Source: Myxococcales bacterium | GTDB lineage: Bacteria; Myxococcota_A; Polyangia; Polyangiales; Polyangiaceae | DNA: 38,444 nucleotides | Reading direction: 5' to 3' | Assembly (NCBI GenBank): GCA_025355005.1 | Contig: JANXLV010000209.1 | Coordinates: forward strand, 1-38,444 | Part shown: piece by piece, positions 7,884-15,702 of the stretch | Layout: each line of letters starts with the position of its first letter | Position numbering within the stretch: position 1 is the stretch's first letter | Made by a program: the position numbers and the translations under genes | The notes under the pieces: model-generated | What the model was told of the DNA's origin: nothing | Databases searched by the model: none | Seen by the model: the letters and a program-made list of their open reading frames with translations, nothing else

Positions 7884-8456
7884 TTATTTCTTCTTGGACG
7901 CGGTCTGGTTCACCGTGGTCATGGCGGCGTCCACGCCGTGATCGATGATCGCGTTGACGGCATCCTTCGCGCGCGTGACGACGCCTGGTAGCTCCGCGCG
8001 CTCGCTCGCATCGAAGTCCGCGAGCACGTAGTCCGCGACGTCGCCCTGAAAGCCTGGAGGTGGCCTGCCGACGCCCACGCGCACGCGCACGAAGTCGGGC
8101 GTGCCCAGGCGCGCGATGATGCTGCGAAGGCCGTTGTGGCCCGCGTGGCCCCCAGAGACCTTCACGGCGATGCGCCCGAACGGCAGATCGAGCTCGTCGT
8201 GAACGACGATGATCCTCACGGGCTCGACCTTCATGAACGCCTGCGCGGGCTGCACACTGTCCCCCGACAGGTTCATGAACGTCTGCGGCAAGAGCACGGC
8301 GAGCGCATCTCCTCTGGAGAAGCGCCCGCTGAACTTGTCCCGGAAATCGGGGAGACCCTTGTCGTCGCGGATGGACTCCGTCACGACGAAGCCGATGTTG
8401 TGGCGGTTTCGTTCGTACTTCTTGCCTGGATTTCCCAGGCCAATCAGAAGCCACAC
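7884..8456 (-). CDS. pth: Peptidyl-tRNA hydrolase
   Basis: Pth cleaves peptidyl-tRNA released from stalled ribosomes, recycling tRNA. The 190-residue protein carries the family landmarks GLGNPG (residues 6-11), the catalytic His at 19 within NRHNIGF, the TFMN segment, HDELDLPFG with the catalytic Asp, and GGHAGHNGLRSI. Length is normal. The start is a GTG at 8456, 12 bases after the rplY stop, so it is co-transcribed with rplY (and possibly prs), a common arrangement. The C-terminus ends in a Lys run (SKKK). Confidence 0.95.
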   Translation of the reverse strand: MWLLIGLGNPGKKYERNRHNIGFVVTESIRDDKGLPDFRDKFSGRFSRGDALAVLLPQTFMNLSGDSVQPAQAFMKVEPVRIIVVHDELDLPFGRIAVKVSGGHAGHNGLRSIIARLGTPDFVRVRVGVGRPPPGFQGDVADYVLADFDASERAELPGVVTRAKDAVNAIIDHGVDAAMTTVNQTASKKK

Positions 8457-8468
8457 GACGAGAAGCGA

Positions 8469-9191
8469 CTACTTCTTCTTCGCGTCCTTCGCGGCGGCGG
8501 CGGGTGCCGCGGCCTTCGCGTCCTTCGCGCCAGCCGCGGGGGCCGCGCCGGCAGCCGGAGCCGCACCAGCCGCGGGAGCCGCGCCAGCGAGCAGGGCTGC
8601 TGCAGCCGCGTCTTCCTCGGTGCGATCCTTCTCGGGCGCCACGACGGCGACGAGGGTCTGCTCCTCGGGGAGACGGGCGGTGACGCCCTCGCCGAGCTGG
8701 AGATCCTTGGTGGCGATCGCCTCGCCGAGCTCGAGGTGGGTGACGTCAACCTCAAGCTTGAGCGGGATGCGATCCGGCAGGCAGCGCACCGGCACCATGC
8801 GGTAGACCTGACGGAGCATGCCGCCTGCGGTCACGCCGACAGCCTTGCCCTTGGTGAAGAGCGGGATCTCGACATCGACCGGCTTGTCGAGCTTCACCTC
8901 GACGAAGTCCACGTGCGTGAGGTTCCGCTTCACCGGATGGTAGGCGTACTCCTTGATCATCGCGAGGAAGTTCTTCTTCCCCTCGACGTCGACCTTGAGC
9001 ACGTTGTTCTTGCCGCGCTCGTTGGCGAGGATCGAGACGATCTGCTTGGGATCGACGGAGAGGAGCGTGGACGGCAGATCATGACCGTACGCGACCGCGG
9101 GGACCTCGCCCTTCGCGCGGATGCGGCCGGCTGCGCTCTTGCCGGTGGCGGTGCGGGACTTGGCGTTGACTTGGATCATGGCGGACGTCAT
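8469..9191 (-). CDS. rplY: 50S ribosomal protein L25/CTC family
   Basis: L25 of the longer CTC/TL5 type binds 5S rRNA. The N-terminal L25 domain (about residues 5-95) has VNAKSRTATGKSAAGRIR and the PAVAYG segment. It is followed by the TL5 beta domain (ADRIPL-like RCLPDRIPLKLEVDVTHL and ITKDLQL-like motifs). The 240-residue protein ends in a low-complexity tail of repeated AAGAAP units and Lys. The start at 9191 has AGGAG seven bases ahead. A much longer frame open to 9422 is rejected because it lacks L25 sequence. The gene lies between prs and pth, as in many bacteria. Confidence 0.93.
   Translation of the reverse strand: MTSAMIQVNAKSRTATGKSAAGRIRAKGEVPAVAYGHDLPSTLLSVDPKQIVSILANERGKNNVLKVDVEGKKNFLAMIKEYAYHPVKRNLTHVDFVEVKLDKPVDVEIPLFTKGKAVGVTAGGMLRQVYRMVPVRCLPDRIPLKLEVDVTHLELGEAIATKDLQLGEGVTARLPEEQTLVAVVAPEKDRTEEDAAAAALLAGAAPAAGAAPAAGAAPAAGAKDAKAAAPAAAAKDAKKK
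8512..8600 (-). repeat. Low-complexity repeat encoding the AAGAAP tail of L25
   Basis: Imperfect tandem copies of an 18-base unit encode AGAAPA repeats at the C-terminus of the L25-family protein. Such tails vary in length between strains and are probably disordered. Confidence 0.6.
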
Positions 9192-9554
9192 GGCGGGGGC
9201 TCCTGAAAACTCTGCGCAAAATGGGGCGAAAAACCTCGCCCGAAAACGGGTCTGGGTAGTTAGCAAAGCCCCAAAGGCCTGGGTAGCGTTTTTTCGAGAG
9301 AGAGAGATTGAACAAGGGGGCGGAAGAGCGGGAGTCGGAGGGGGCGGGCCCGCTGGATGCTCGAGAGCGGCCGCTTGCGGACGCGATCCCCAGTGCCAGT
9401 AGACCCCGTCGTGCGAACGCACGACATGGCGAAGCCGACGTGGGGAGGATCATTTCGCGGAGCGAAATGAGGGGCGCGGAGCGCCCACCAGGCCAGGTCG
9501 CAGAAACTGCGTTGTGCTGGCGCTACCGCTACCGGTTCACCACGTCCAAGCCGC
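9192..9554. other. Intergenic region between prs and rplY
   Basis: A 363-base spacer without a convincing gene. Near the rplY side it has a short GA-rich run (about 9295-9305). Nearer prs it has three successive small hairpins (9408-9486), described separately. Its length suggests that rplY has its own promoter, but I cannot pick one out. Confidence 0.5.
9408..9486. repeat. Cluster of three short hairpins
   Basis: Three dyads follow each other: GTCGTGC-GAAC-GCACGAC (9408-9425), TCATTTCGC-GGA-GCGAAATGA (9450-9470) and GGGCGC-GGA-GCGCCC (9472-9486). The last two share the same GGA loop and are one base apart. They could be a small structured RNA, terminator-like elements between prs and rplY, or a degenerate repetitive extragenic element. 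No long T-run follows in either direction. Confidence 0.5.
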
Positions 9555-10496
9555 TCAAGCAAACAGCGACGAGACGGAATCCGAGCTGTGGATGCGCTTG
9601 ATGGCCTCGCCGAGGAGCTTCGCGATGCTGACCTGCTTGATCTTGCCGCAGCCCTTCGCCTCTTCGGTGAGCGGGATCGTGTCCGTGACGACGACCTCCT
9701 CGAGGACCGACTCCTGGATTCGCGCGATCGCGGGGCCGGACAGGACGCCGTGCGTCGCGCATGCGACGACGCGGTTCGCGCCCTTCTCCATGAGCGCGCG
9801 CGCGGCGCCGACCAGCGTACCGGCGGTGTCGATCATGTCGTCGATGACGATGCAGTCGCGGCCCTTCACCTCGCCGATGAGGTGCATGACCTCACTGACG
9901 TTGGCGCGCTCGCGGCGCTTGTCGATGATGGCGAGGCTCGCGTTCAGGCGCTTCGAGTACGCGCGCGCGCGCTCCACGCCGCCGGCGTCCGGAGACACGA
10001 AGACCGCCGACGAGTCGAACTTTCGCTTGAGGTAGTCGAGCATCACCGGCATCGCATAGAGGTGGTCGAACGGGATGTTGAAGAAGCCCTGGATCTGCCC
10101 GGCGTGCAGATCGACGCTGACGACGCGCGTGACGCCCGCGGCCTGCATGAGATCCGCGACGAGCTTGCTCGTGATGGGAGTGCGCGGCGCGACCTTGCGA
10201 TCCTGGCGGCCGTACCCGTAGTACGGGAGGACAGCGGTGATGTTCTCTGCGGAGGCGCGGCGGAGCGTGTCCGCCATGATGAGCAGCTCCATCACGTGAT
10301 CGTTCACGGGGCGGCACGTGGGCTGGATGATGTACGCGTCCACGCCGCGGACGTTCTCGCCGATCTCGCAGAAGGTCTCGCCGTCCGAGAAGCGCTGGAT
10401 CTTGGCCTTCCCCATCGGGGCCTCCAGGTAGCCCGCGATCGCGCTCGCAAGCTCTGGATTCGCGTTACCCGAGAACAGGCTGACCTTCTTGAACAC
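9555..10496 (-). CDS. prs: Ribose-phosphate pyrophosphokinase
   Basis: Prs makes PRPP from ribose 5-phosphate and ATP, feeding nucleotide, His and Trp synthesis. Landmarks include [10 protein letters not shown] near the start, [17 protein letters not shown] (ATP-binding flexible loop), [22 protein letters not shown] and the PRPP-binding DDMIDTAGT at 219-227. The GTG at 10496 with GGAGG upstream gives 313 residues, the normal size. A GTG at 10541 would add 15 residues but overlaps the predicted -10 box, so the shorter start is favoured. Confidence 0.95.
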   Translation of the reverse strand: MFKKVSLFSGNANPELASAIAGYLEAPMGKAKIQRFSDGETFCEIGENVRGVDAYIIQPTCRPVNDHVMELLIMADTLRRASAENITAVLPYYGYGRQDRKVAPRTPITSKLVADLMQAAGVTRVVSVDLHAGQIQGFFNIPFDHLYAMPVMLDYLKRKFDSSAVFVSPDAGGVERARAYSKRLNASLAIIDKRRERANVSEVMHLIGEVKGRDCIVIDDMIDTAGTLVGAARALMEKGANRVVACATHGVLSGPAIARIQESVLEEVVVTDTIPLTEEAKGCGKIKQVSIAKLLGEAIKRIHSSDSVSSLFA

Positions 10497-10538
10497 TGGG
10501 CCTCCGAGAGCAACGGCGATGGACGCGTTTCGAGCGTC

Positions 10539-10567
10539 CACCTACCGCCCACGGGCATAGGTGTCAA
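10539..10567 (-). promoter_or_regulatory. Predicted prs promoter
   Basis: A perfect minus-strand TTGACA (10567-10562) is followed after 17 bases by TAGGTG (10544-10539), a weak -10. Transcription would begin near 10532, about 35 bases upstream of the GTG at 10496, which supports that start codon. Confidence 0.45.
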
Positions 10568-10632
10568 CGCAGGCGGGCGCTACTGCGCGCATCGATTCTC
10601 GGTGGCCACCTGCAAATGGAAGCGCGCAGCGC

Positions 10633-11775
10633 TCAGCGGAACGCCGCGCACTCGCCCTTGGGGCCGTGCGTCGACTTGCGCACGCACGACGAGAACGCCT
10701 GACGGGCCTTCGCGCCCTGCCCCATCTGTTGATAGGCAGCGCCGACGATGAGCCAGGTCTCCGCGTCCGTCGGATCGACCGCGAGTGCGCGCTCGCCTGC
10801 TTCGACAGCGCCCTTGTTGTCGCCGCGATCGATCGCGCGCTGCGCGGCCTTCTTGTCGGCCTTCGCGTCTCCCGAAGGAGCAGGCTTCGCCTCTTCGGTC
10901 GGCTTCACCTCTTCGCTGGGCTTCGCCGCGAGCTGGTCGGTCGGCTTCGGAGCCTCCGCCTTGGGCTCTTCGATGGTCGCCGGCTCCGGCGGCGGGATCG
11001 CGGCAGCGGCGCGCACTGCAGCGGGTGCCTGCGCAGGTGCCTGGCCAGCGGGGGCCTGGGCGGCGGGGGCCTGGGCGGCAGGCCGCTCTTGCTCGATGGC
11101 CGCGGCTGCGTGCACCACGGATGACAGCGGGAGCTCCGCCGACGGGGCGCGCGTGAACGCCGCCTTGCCGAGTCCCGCGAGCGCGATGATCGCAAACGCA
11201 GCGACAACGCGCTGGGTAACCTTGCGGAGACGCGCACGACGCACGAGCACCTCCGGCGAAGCGCGACGCACGTGATCGGAGTGGGGCTCGTCGAGCTCCA
11301 GATGCTCCGGCTCCTGCGCCCAGAGATGCGGCATGGAGGCGCGGCTTTCTCCTTCAGCAAAGAACTGCTCCGCCTCCACGTCGACGGGCGGGATGCTCGT
11401 GTCGTCCAGCAGATCTTCCGCTGCCTGCTTCGCGCTTGCCCGGGCTTCTGAGGCGCGGGCTTCTGAGGCGCGGGCCTCGGCTGCCTGGCGCTCCTCCCGC
11501 GGTTCGCGAAGCTTCGGGCCACTGGGCGCGGGGGCCGGCGCAGGCTCGGGGCCGACCTCCGCTGCGAGCGCCTCGGCGCGGCGACGCAGCTCGCCGGCGT
11601 ACAGCTCCTCGAATACGCCGCTGGTGCGCGACTCCCGCGTACCGCTGTCGCGGGGCTCGCTATCGCGTGCACTGCGGGTCTCCTCGCCGAGGCGGCGCTC
11701 CGCGAGCTGCGACAACGCCTTCGATGCGGTCGTGGGGACCGGGGGGCGCTTGCGCGGGGACTTCTTCTTCGCCAT
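10633..11775 (-). CDS. Single-pass membrane protein with TPR-like C-terminus
   Basis: Family not recognised. The 380-residue protein starts with a basic segment (AKKKSPRKRPP). A long charged, Ala/Glu-rich cytoplasmic region follows, which includes a repeated SEARA unit. One membrane helix lies at about 188-208 (AAFAIIALAGLG), then a Pro/Ala-rich linker (PAAQAPAGQAPAQAP) and a C-terminal TPR-like region (AIDRGDNKGAVEAGERALAVDPTDAETWLIVGAAYQQMGQ). Two Cys near the end may form a disulfide outside the membrane. The ATG at 11775 has AGGAA upstream. An upstream start at 11814 is less likely. The layout resembles envelope scaffold proteins of myxobacteria; the function is unknown. Confidence 0.75.
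   Translation of the reverse strand: MAKKKSPRKRPPVPTTASKALSQLAERRLGEETRSARDSEPRDSGTRESRTSGVFEELYAGELRRRAEALAAEVGPEPAPAPAPSGPKLREPREERQAAEARASEARASEARASAKQAAEDLLDDTSIPPVDVEAEQFFAEGESRASMPHLWAQEPEHLELDEPHSDHVRRASPEVLVRRARLRKVTQRVVAAFAIIALAGLGKAAFTRAPSAELPLSSVVHAAAAIEQERPAAQAPAAQAPAGQAPAQAPAAVRAAAAIPPPEPATIEEPKAEAPKPTDQLAAKPSEEVKPTEEAKPAPSGDAKADKKAAQRAIDRGDNKGAVEAGERALAVDPTDAETWLIVGAAYQQMGQGAKARQAFSSCVRKSTHGPKGECAAFR
11439..11475. repeat. 15-bp tandem repeat in a coding region
   Basis: Two and a half copies of a 15-base unit (GCTTCTGAGGCGCGG on the plus strand) encode the repeated SEARA peptide in the cytoplasmic part of the single-pass membrane protein. Confidence 0.7.
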
Positions 11776-11986
11776 GAGGTTCCTGGAGGTCCGGATGTCG
11801 GGATGCAATGCCACAAACCGTTGAAAGCAAACGCCGTGCTCGGAAACTACGCGGGGGATTCTGCCCCTCTTTGCCCCGCCGTCAATTCATGCACGACATT
11901 TGCGTCGTCTTTTTCTCCCACCCTGGCACAGGATGGATCCGCACACGCAAATCGATCACGCGATCTGCTACGGCATCGAAAATAAG

Positions 11987-13156
11987 ATGAAGGCACTGCC
12001 CGAGGTCATCCTTCGCACTGCCGGCGTACGCGCCGTGGAGCGCGGCCATCCCTGGATTTACAAGGACGCCGTGGCCCGTGCGCCCGACCTCGACCACGGC
12101 GAGGTGGTGCTCGTCGGCGACGACAAGAAGAAGGTCGGCGTGGGTCTCTACGATAGCGAGTCGCCCCTCGCGGTCCGAGTGTGGTCGCCCGACCCACATG
12201 TCGCTCCCTCCCGTCTTTTGCAGGGACGTCTGGATGAGTGCGTACGCATCCGCGCCGAGATCTTCGACAAGCAGACGAACGCATTTCGTGTCGCGCACGG
12301 CGAAGGTGATCGCGTGCCGGGCATCGTCATCGATCGCTACGACGACGTCTGCGTGGTGAAGCCAGACGGTCGCGCGGCGGAGGCGCTCGTGCGTGATCAC
12401 GTCGAGGTGCTCGTGCGAGCGCTCGCGCCGCTCGGGATGAAAACGCTCGTGCTGCGCCTTCGCGAGCAGGAAGCGATCACCCTGTACGGCCCGCCCGCCG
12501 CGAAGGCGATCCGCGTGATGGAGCACGGAGTGCCGTTCGTCGTCGACGTCCTCTCCGGCCAGAAGACTGGCGCGTTCCTGGACCAGCGCGAGAACCGAAG
12601 GCGCGTCGGTGACCTGGTTCGCGAGAAGGGCGGGCGCGGCGTCACCGTCCTCAACCTGTTCTCGTACGCCGGCGGCTTCTCGATCCACGCGGCGCGCGCG
12701 GGCGCGGTAACGACCAGCGTCGACGTCGCAGCGGCGGCACACAAGACAGCAATGGACTCGTTCCGCGTGGCGGACCTCGACCCCAAAGGGCACGCGTTCG
12801 CGACGGCGGACGCATTCGCCTTCCTGGACCGCGCGGCGACCGAGAAGAAATCGTGGGACATCGTCATCTCGGATCCGCCGAGCTTCGCACCGAACGCGAA
12901 GTCCTTGCCGCGCGCGATCTCTGCATACAGAAAGCTGCATGCTGCATGCGTCAGGGTCCTCGCGAAGGGCGGGATCTTCTGCGCGGCGTCGTGCTCTAGC
13001 CACGTGGACGCAACGGCGTTCGCGAGCACGCTCGACGACCAGGCCCTCGGGAGATCGGACCTCCGCCTCCGAGAGAGCTTCGGTCCGCCACCGGATCACC
13101 CTACCCTCGCAGCGTGGCCCGAAGGGCGCTACCTCAAGTTCTTCGTGATGAGGTGA
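11987..13156 (+). CDS. RlmI-like 23S rRNA (cytosine-C5) methyltransferase
   Basis: This is a SAM-dependent rRNA methyltransferase of the RlmI/YccW type, which in E. coli makes m5C1962 in 23S rRNA. An N-terminal PUA-like domain (RAVERGHPWIYKDAV) is followed by a short EEHD-like region. The Rossmann methyltransferase core then carries VLNLFSYAGGFSIHAA (motif I), VISDPPSFAP (motif IV) and an SCSSH segment with the expected catalytic Cys. The ATG at 11987 gives 389 residues, the normal size, and begins right before the PUA domain. A frame open from 11900 adds 29 unrelated residues. It lies three bases from the next gene, suggesting co-transcription. Confidence 0.88.
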   Translation: MKALPEVILRTAGVRAVERGHPWIYKDAVARAPDLDHGEVVLVGDDKKKVGVGLYDSESPLAVRVWSPDPHVAPSRLLQGRLDECVRIRAEIFDKQTNAFRVAHGEGDRVPGIVIDRYDDVCVVKPDGRAAEALVRDHVEVLVRALAPLGMKTLVLRLREQEAITLYGPPAAKAIRVMEHGVPFVVDVLSGQKTGAFLDQRENRRRVGDLVREKGGRGVTVLNLFSYAGGFSIHAARAGAVTTSVDVAAAAHKTAMDSFRVADLDPKGHAFATADAFAFLDRAATEKKSWDIVISDPPSFAPNAKSLPRAISAYRKLHAACVRVLAKGGIFCAASCSSHVDATAFASTLDDQALGRSDLRLRESFGPPPDHPTLAAWPEGRYLKFFVMR

Positions 13157-13159
13157 CCC

Positions 13160-14128
13160 GTGGAAGAGTTCGTCGTACCCAACAAGAACGGCTGGAACCT
13201 GAGCCTGCGCCGCATCCGGCCAGACGGCGAGCCCGTGGGCCGCCCGGCCCTGCTCATCCCCGGCTACGGGATGAACTCCTTCATCTTCGGCTTCCATCCG
13301 ACCGGGCCGTCGCTCATGGAGCATCTCGCCTCCCGCGGGATCGACACGTTCACGATCGACCTCAGGGGCATGGGCAAGAGCGAGCGCATCGGCGGCAACC
13401 CGTCCTACGGCCTGGCGGAGCTGTGCATCGCGGACGTCGGCGCTGGCATCCAGGCCGTGCTGGACAAGACCGGCGCAGACAAGGTGGATCTCATCGGATG
13501 CAGCCTGGGGGCGGCGCTCTCGTTCGGACACCTTGCGTGCGTGCCCGACGCGAAGGTGGGCTCGCTGGTGAGCCTTGCTGGCGTCGTCACGTGGAAGAAG
13601 GTTCATCCGCTGGTGCGCGCGGCCTTCTTCTCGAAGGAGCTTGCGGGCCGCGTGCCGTTCAAGAACACCCGGGCCGCGGTGCGTGTCCTTCTGCCCGTCC
13701 TCGCGAAGCTGACACCCTCTCTGCTCTCGATCTACCTGAACCCAAAGTCCACGGACCTCTCACGCACGGAGGAGATGGTGCAGACCGTGGAAGATCCGGT
13801 ACCGCAGATCAACCGGGAGATCTCCGAGTGGATCAGGCGTCGCGACTTTCTCATCCGCGACGTGAACGTGTCGGCTGCGCTCGCGCAGATGACGTACCCG
13901 TACCTCTGCGTGGTGGCTGAGGGCGACGGAGTCGTGCCCAAGGAGACAGCGCGCGCGATGTACGACGAGATCGGCTCTACGACGAAGGAGCTCTGCGTGG
14001 TGGGTGGCCCGGGGGACCCGATCGCTCATGGCGATCTGTTCCTGTGCAAGGACGCGCAGACCCGCGTGTACGAGCCCGTCGCGGAGTTCCTGCTCCGTAC
14101 GCACGCCGCGAGCGCGGGCGTGGCGTAG
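13160..14128 (+). CDS. Alpha/beta hydrolase
   Basis: The 322-residue protein has an alpha/beta-hydrolase fold. LLIPGYGMNSF provides the oxyanion region and the nucleophile elbow is GCSLG with Ser115. An acid residue is likely in AEGDGVVP and the His in GDPIAHGDLF. The layout recalls lipases and the PHA-synthase/PhaC-like branch, but that branch has Cys as nucleophile, so an esterase or lipase is more likely here. No signal peptide is seen, so it is cytoplasmic. The GTG start at 13160 is three bases past the methyltransferase stop, which implies translational coupling. Confidence 0.85.
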   Translation: MEEFVVPNKNGWNLSLRRIRPDGEPVGRPALLIPGYGMNSFIFGFHPTGPSLMEHLASRGIDTFTIDLRGMGKSERIGGNPSYGLAELCIADVGAGIQAVLDKTGADKVDLIGCSLGAALSFGHLACVPDAKVGSLVSLAGVVTWKKVHPLVRAAFFSKELAGRVPFKNTRAAVRVLLPVLAKLTPSLLSIYLNPKSTDLSRTEEMVQTVEDPVPQINREISEWIRRRDFLIRDVNVSAALAQMTYPYLCVVAEGDGVVPKETARAMYDEIGSTTKELCVVGGPGDPIAHGDLFLCKDAQTRVYEPVAEFLLRTHAASAGVA

Positions 14129-14131
14129 CTC

Positions 14132-15034
14132 ATGGCGCGACCTCACGGCGCAGCTGGCATGAGCGAGCGCTCGCGGCGCCTTTTTGCGATGCTGGGCACC
14201 GCTGTCCTCGTGCCGCTGGTGGTCGGGACGCTGCAGTTAGTGCGCGATCGACCGCGCGCGAAGGAGGCGCCTCCACCGGTGCGGGTCGTGGGGTGTCCAC
14301 AGGTGAAGGTGACCTCGAGCGAGCTCCGGCATCACGGATTCTTGGGCGCCGCAGCGGCCACACTTGCATGCGATCGCATCCGCGTCCGGCTCGGCGGACG
14401 ACCGGAGAGCGCGCTCCCGCCGGCCGCGTTGGTCGCGAATGCGCGGCACGCGGCGGGCTCGGCCGTCTTCGAGGAGAAGGACGCGGCGGCGATGCAACGC
14501 GTGAGCGCGAACGCGCGAGTCGATGCGGTCCTCGAGGGCGAGCTCGATCAAGGAAAGGATTTCCAGATCACGCTCCGGCTCGTGGACAAGATCGGCAACG
14601 AGATCGGCAAGGGCAACGGTGCGCACGTCTCACTCGTGGGCGCGGTCCGGATGGCAAGCGACATGCTCACGGACGAAGCGGGCCTCACACCTCGCGCGGG
14701 AGATGCGTATCTTCCGAACGCGATGCCGGGCGCATCCATCGACGCGATCCTCGCAACGCACGATCTCGCGGTCGACGCTCTTCTGGGCGACGAGGAAGAG
14801 GTCAACGACGCCTGCGACAGCGTGAGCAGAAGAGCCGACCTCGGCGCGCTAGCCAAAACGGTCGCAATGGTCTGCAACCCGTGGGGAGGAAGACCCGATC
14901 GCCCGATGCCATCAACAGAGCAGAGGCTGCGCGAGGTGTTCTTCTCAGGGCACGCGAGGGGCGATGCGCTGTGGCTGCCGTGGGAGGGGCTTCGTGACCT
15001 TCGTCAGCGAGCGCAAGACGCGAGCGCAGAGTAG
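14132..15034 (+). CDS. Membrane-anchored protein of unknown function
   Basis: I do not recognise this 300-residue protein. A basic N-terminus and one hydrophobic helix at about 17-37 (FAMLGTAVLVPLVVG) form a signal anchor. The rest (from about 40) would be periplasmic. It contains strand-rich sequence with VDAVLEGELDQGKDFQITLRLVD and NEIGKGNG, which resembles the periplasmic beta domain that predicts additive trait proteins of TolB-N or CsgG type, though the match is weak. It starts three bases after the hydrolase. An ATG at 14159 is an alternative start. Confidence 0.7.
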   Translation: MARPHGAAGMSERSRRLFAMLGTAVLVPLVVGTLQLVRDRPRAKEAPPPVRVVGCPQVKVTSSELRHHGFLGAAAATLACDRIRVRLGGRPESALPPAALVANARHAAGSAVFEEKDAAAMQRVSANARVDAVLEGELDQGKDFQITLRLVDKIGNEIGKGNGAHVSLVGAVRMASDMLTDEAGLTPRAGDAYLPNAMPGASIDAILATHDLAVDALLGDEEEVNDACDSVSRRADLGALAKTVAMVCNPWGGRPDRPMPSTEQRLREVFFSGHARGDALWLPWEGLRDLRQRAQDASAE

Positions 15035-15063
15035 CGACCTCGACCTCGACCTCGACCTCGACC
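15035..15063. repeat. Tandem hexamer (CGACCT)4-5
   Basis: Four perfect copies of CGACCT plus a partial fifth fill the whole gap between the stop codons of two convergent genes (15034 and 15064). Such a repeat can change length by slippage and could shift a stop codon or extend either reading frame. Confidence 0.85.
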
Positions 15064-15702
15064 CTACCTGCTCGTCTCCAGCTCATAGAACGTCAGCGGG
15101 CCTTTACGTGTATAATACATCCCCGCTCCCAGCTTCAAGAACGGCTTCCGCAGGCGCGACTCGTAGAACTCTCCGCGGCGCGTGAACACGGCGAGGTCCG
15201 TCTTCTTCTTGTCGACCACGTCGCGGATGTCCTTCTTCGTGATCGACTCCACATACAGAAAGCCCGCCGCCATCGCCGCGATGTTCGTGATGGCGGACGT
15301 CACGCCGTCGTTCGGGAGGTAGGGCAAGACACCCTGGCAGATCACGAGATCGAACGTGCTGTTCCAGCGCTCCTTCGTGATGTCCAGCCGATCGAGCCCG
15401 TACTTGCGGCACGCGAACGCGCTCGACTCCGTGGCCACGTAGTGGATGCGTGGCCACTTGCGTGCGAACACCTCGCGCATCTGCCCGGTGCCTGCGCCGA
15501 CGTCGAGCACCGTGCGCACATCCATCCCCCAGTAGGACGCGAGCGACAGAACGCCCAGCGCGAGCTTCTCTTGCTCCGCGTGGCCATAGACGCGCGTGCT
15601 GTCGGACTCGTAGTAGCGACCGTAGTAGGTGTCGTCGAACGCATCGCGCGGCGCTTTTTTCCGACGGTCGACTCCGCCGGGCCCGCTCGGCTTGCCGCTC
15701 AT
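15064..15702 (-). CDS. SAM-dependent methyltransferase
   Basis: The 212-residue protein has the class I methyltransferase core: VLDVGAGTGQM (motif I), a following acidic residue in VATESSAFACRKYGLDRLD, and DLVICQGVLPYLPNDGV (motif IV). The N-terminus has DTYYGRYYESDSTRVYG, reminiscent of sugar or small-molecule methyltransferases. The ATG at 15702 overlaps the TGA of the upstream glucosidase by four bases, so it is translated with it. The substrate is unknown; a glycan-related target would fit the neighbour. Confidence 0.82.
   Translation of the reverse strand: MSGKPSGPGGVDRRKKAPRDAFDDTYYGRYYESDSTRVYGHAEQEKLALGVLSLASYWGMDVRTVLDVGAGTGQMREVFARKWPRIHYVATESSAFACRKYGLDRLDITKERWNSTFDLVICQGVLPYLPNDGVTSAITNIAAMAAGFLYVESITKKDIRDVVDKKKTDLAVFTRRGEFYESRLRKPFLKLGAGMYYTRKGPLTFYELETSR

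Noticed and set aside
11882..13606. Long minus-strand open frame opposite the RlmI-like and hydrolase genes
   Set aside because: It is antisense to two recognised genes with domain motifs. Its own sequence is Arg/His/Val-rich with no domain, a common by-product of high GC.
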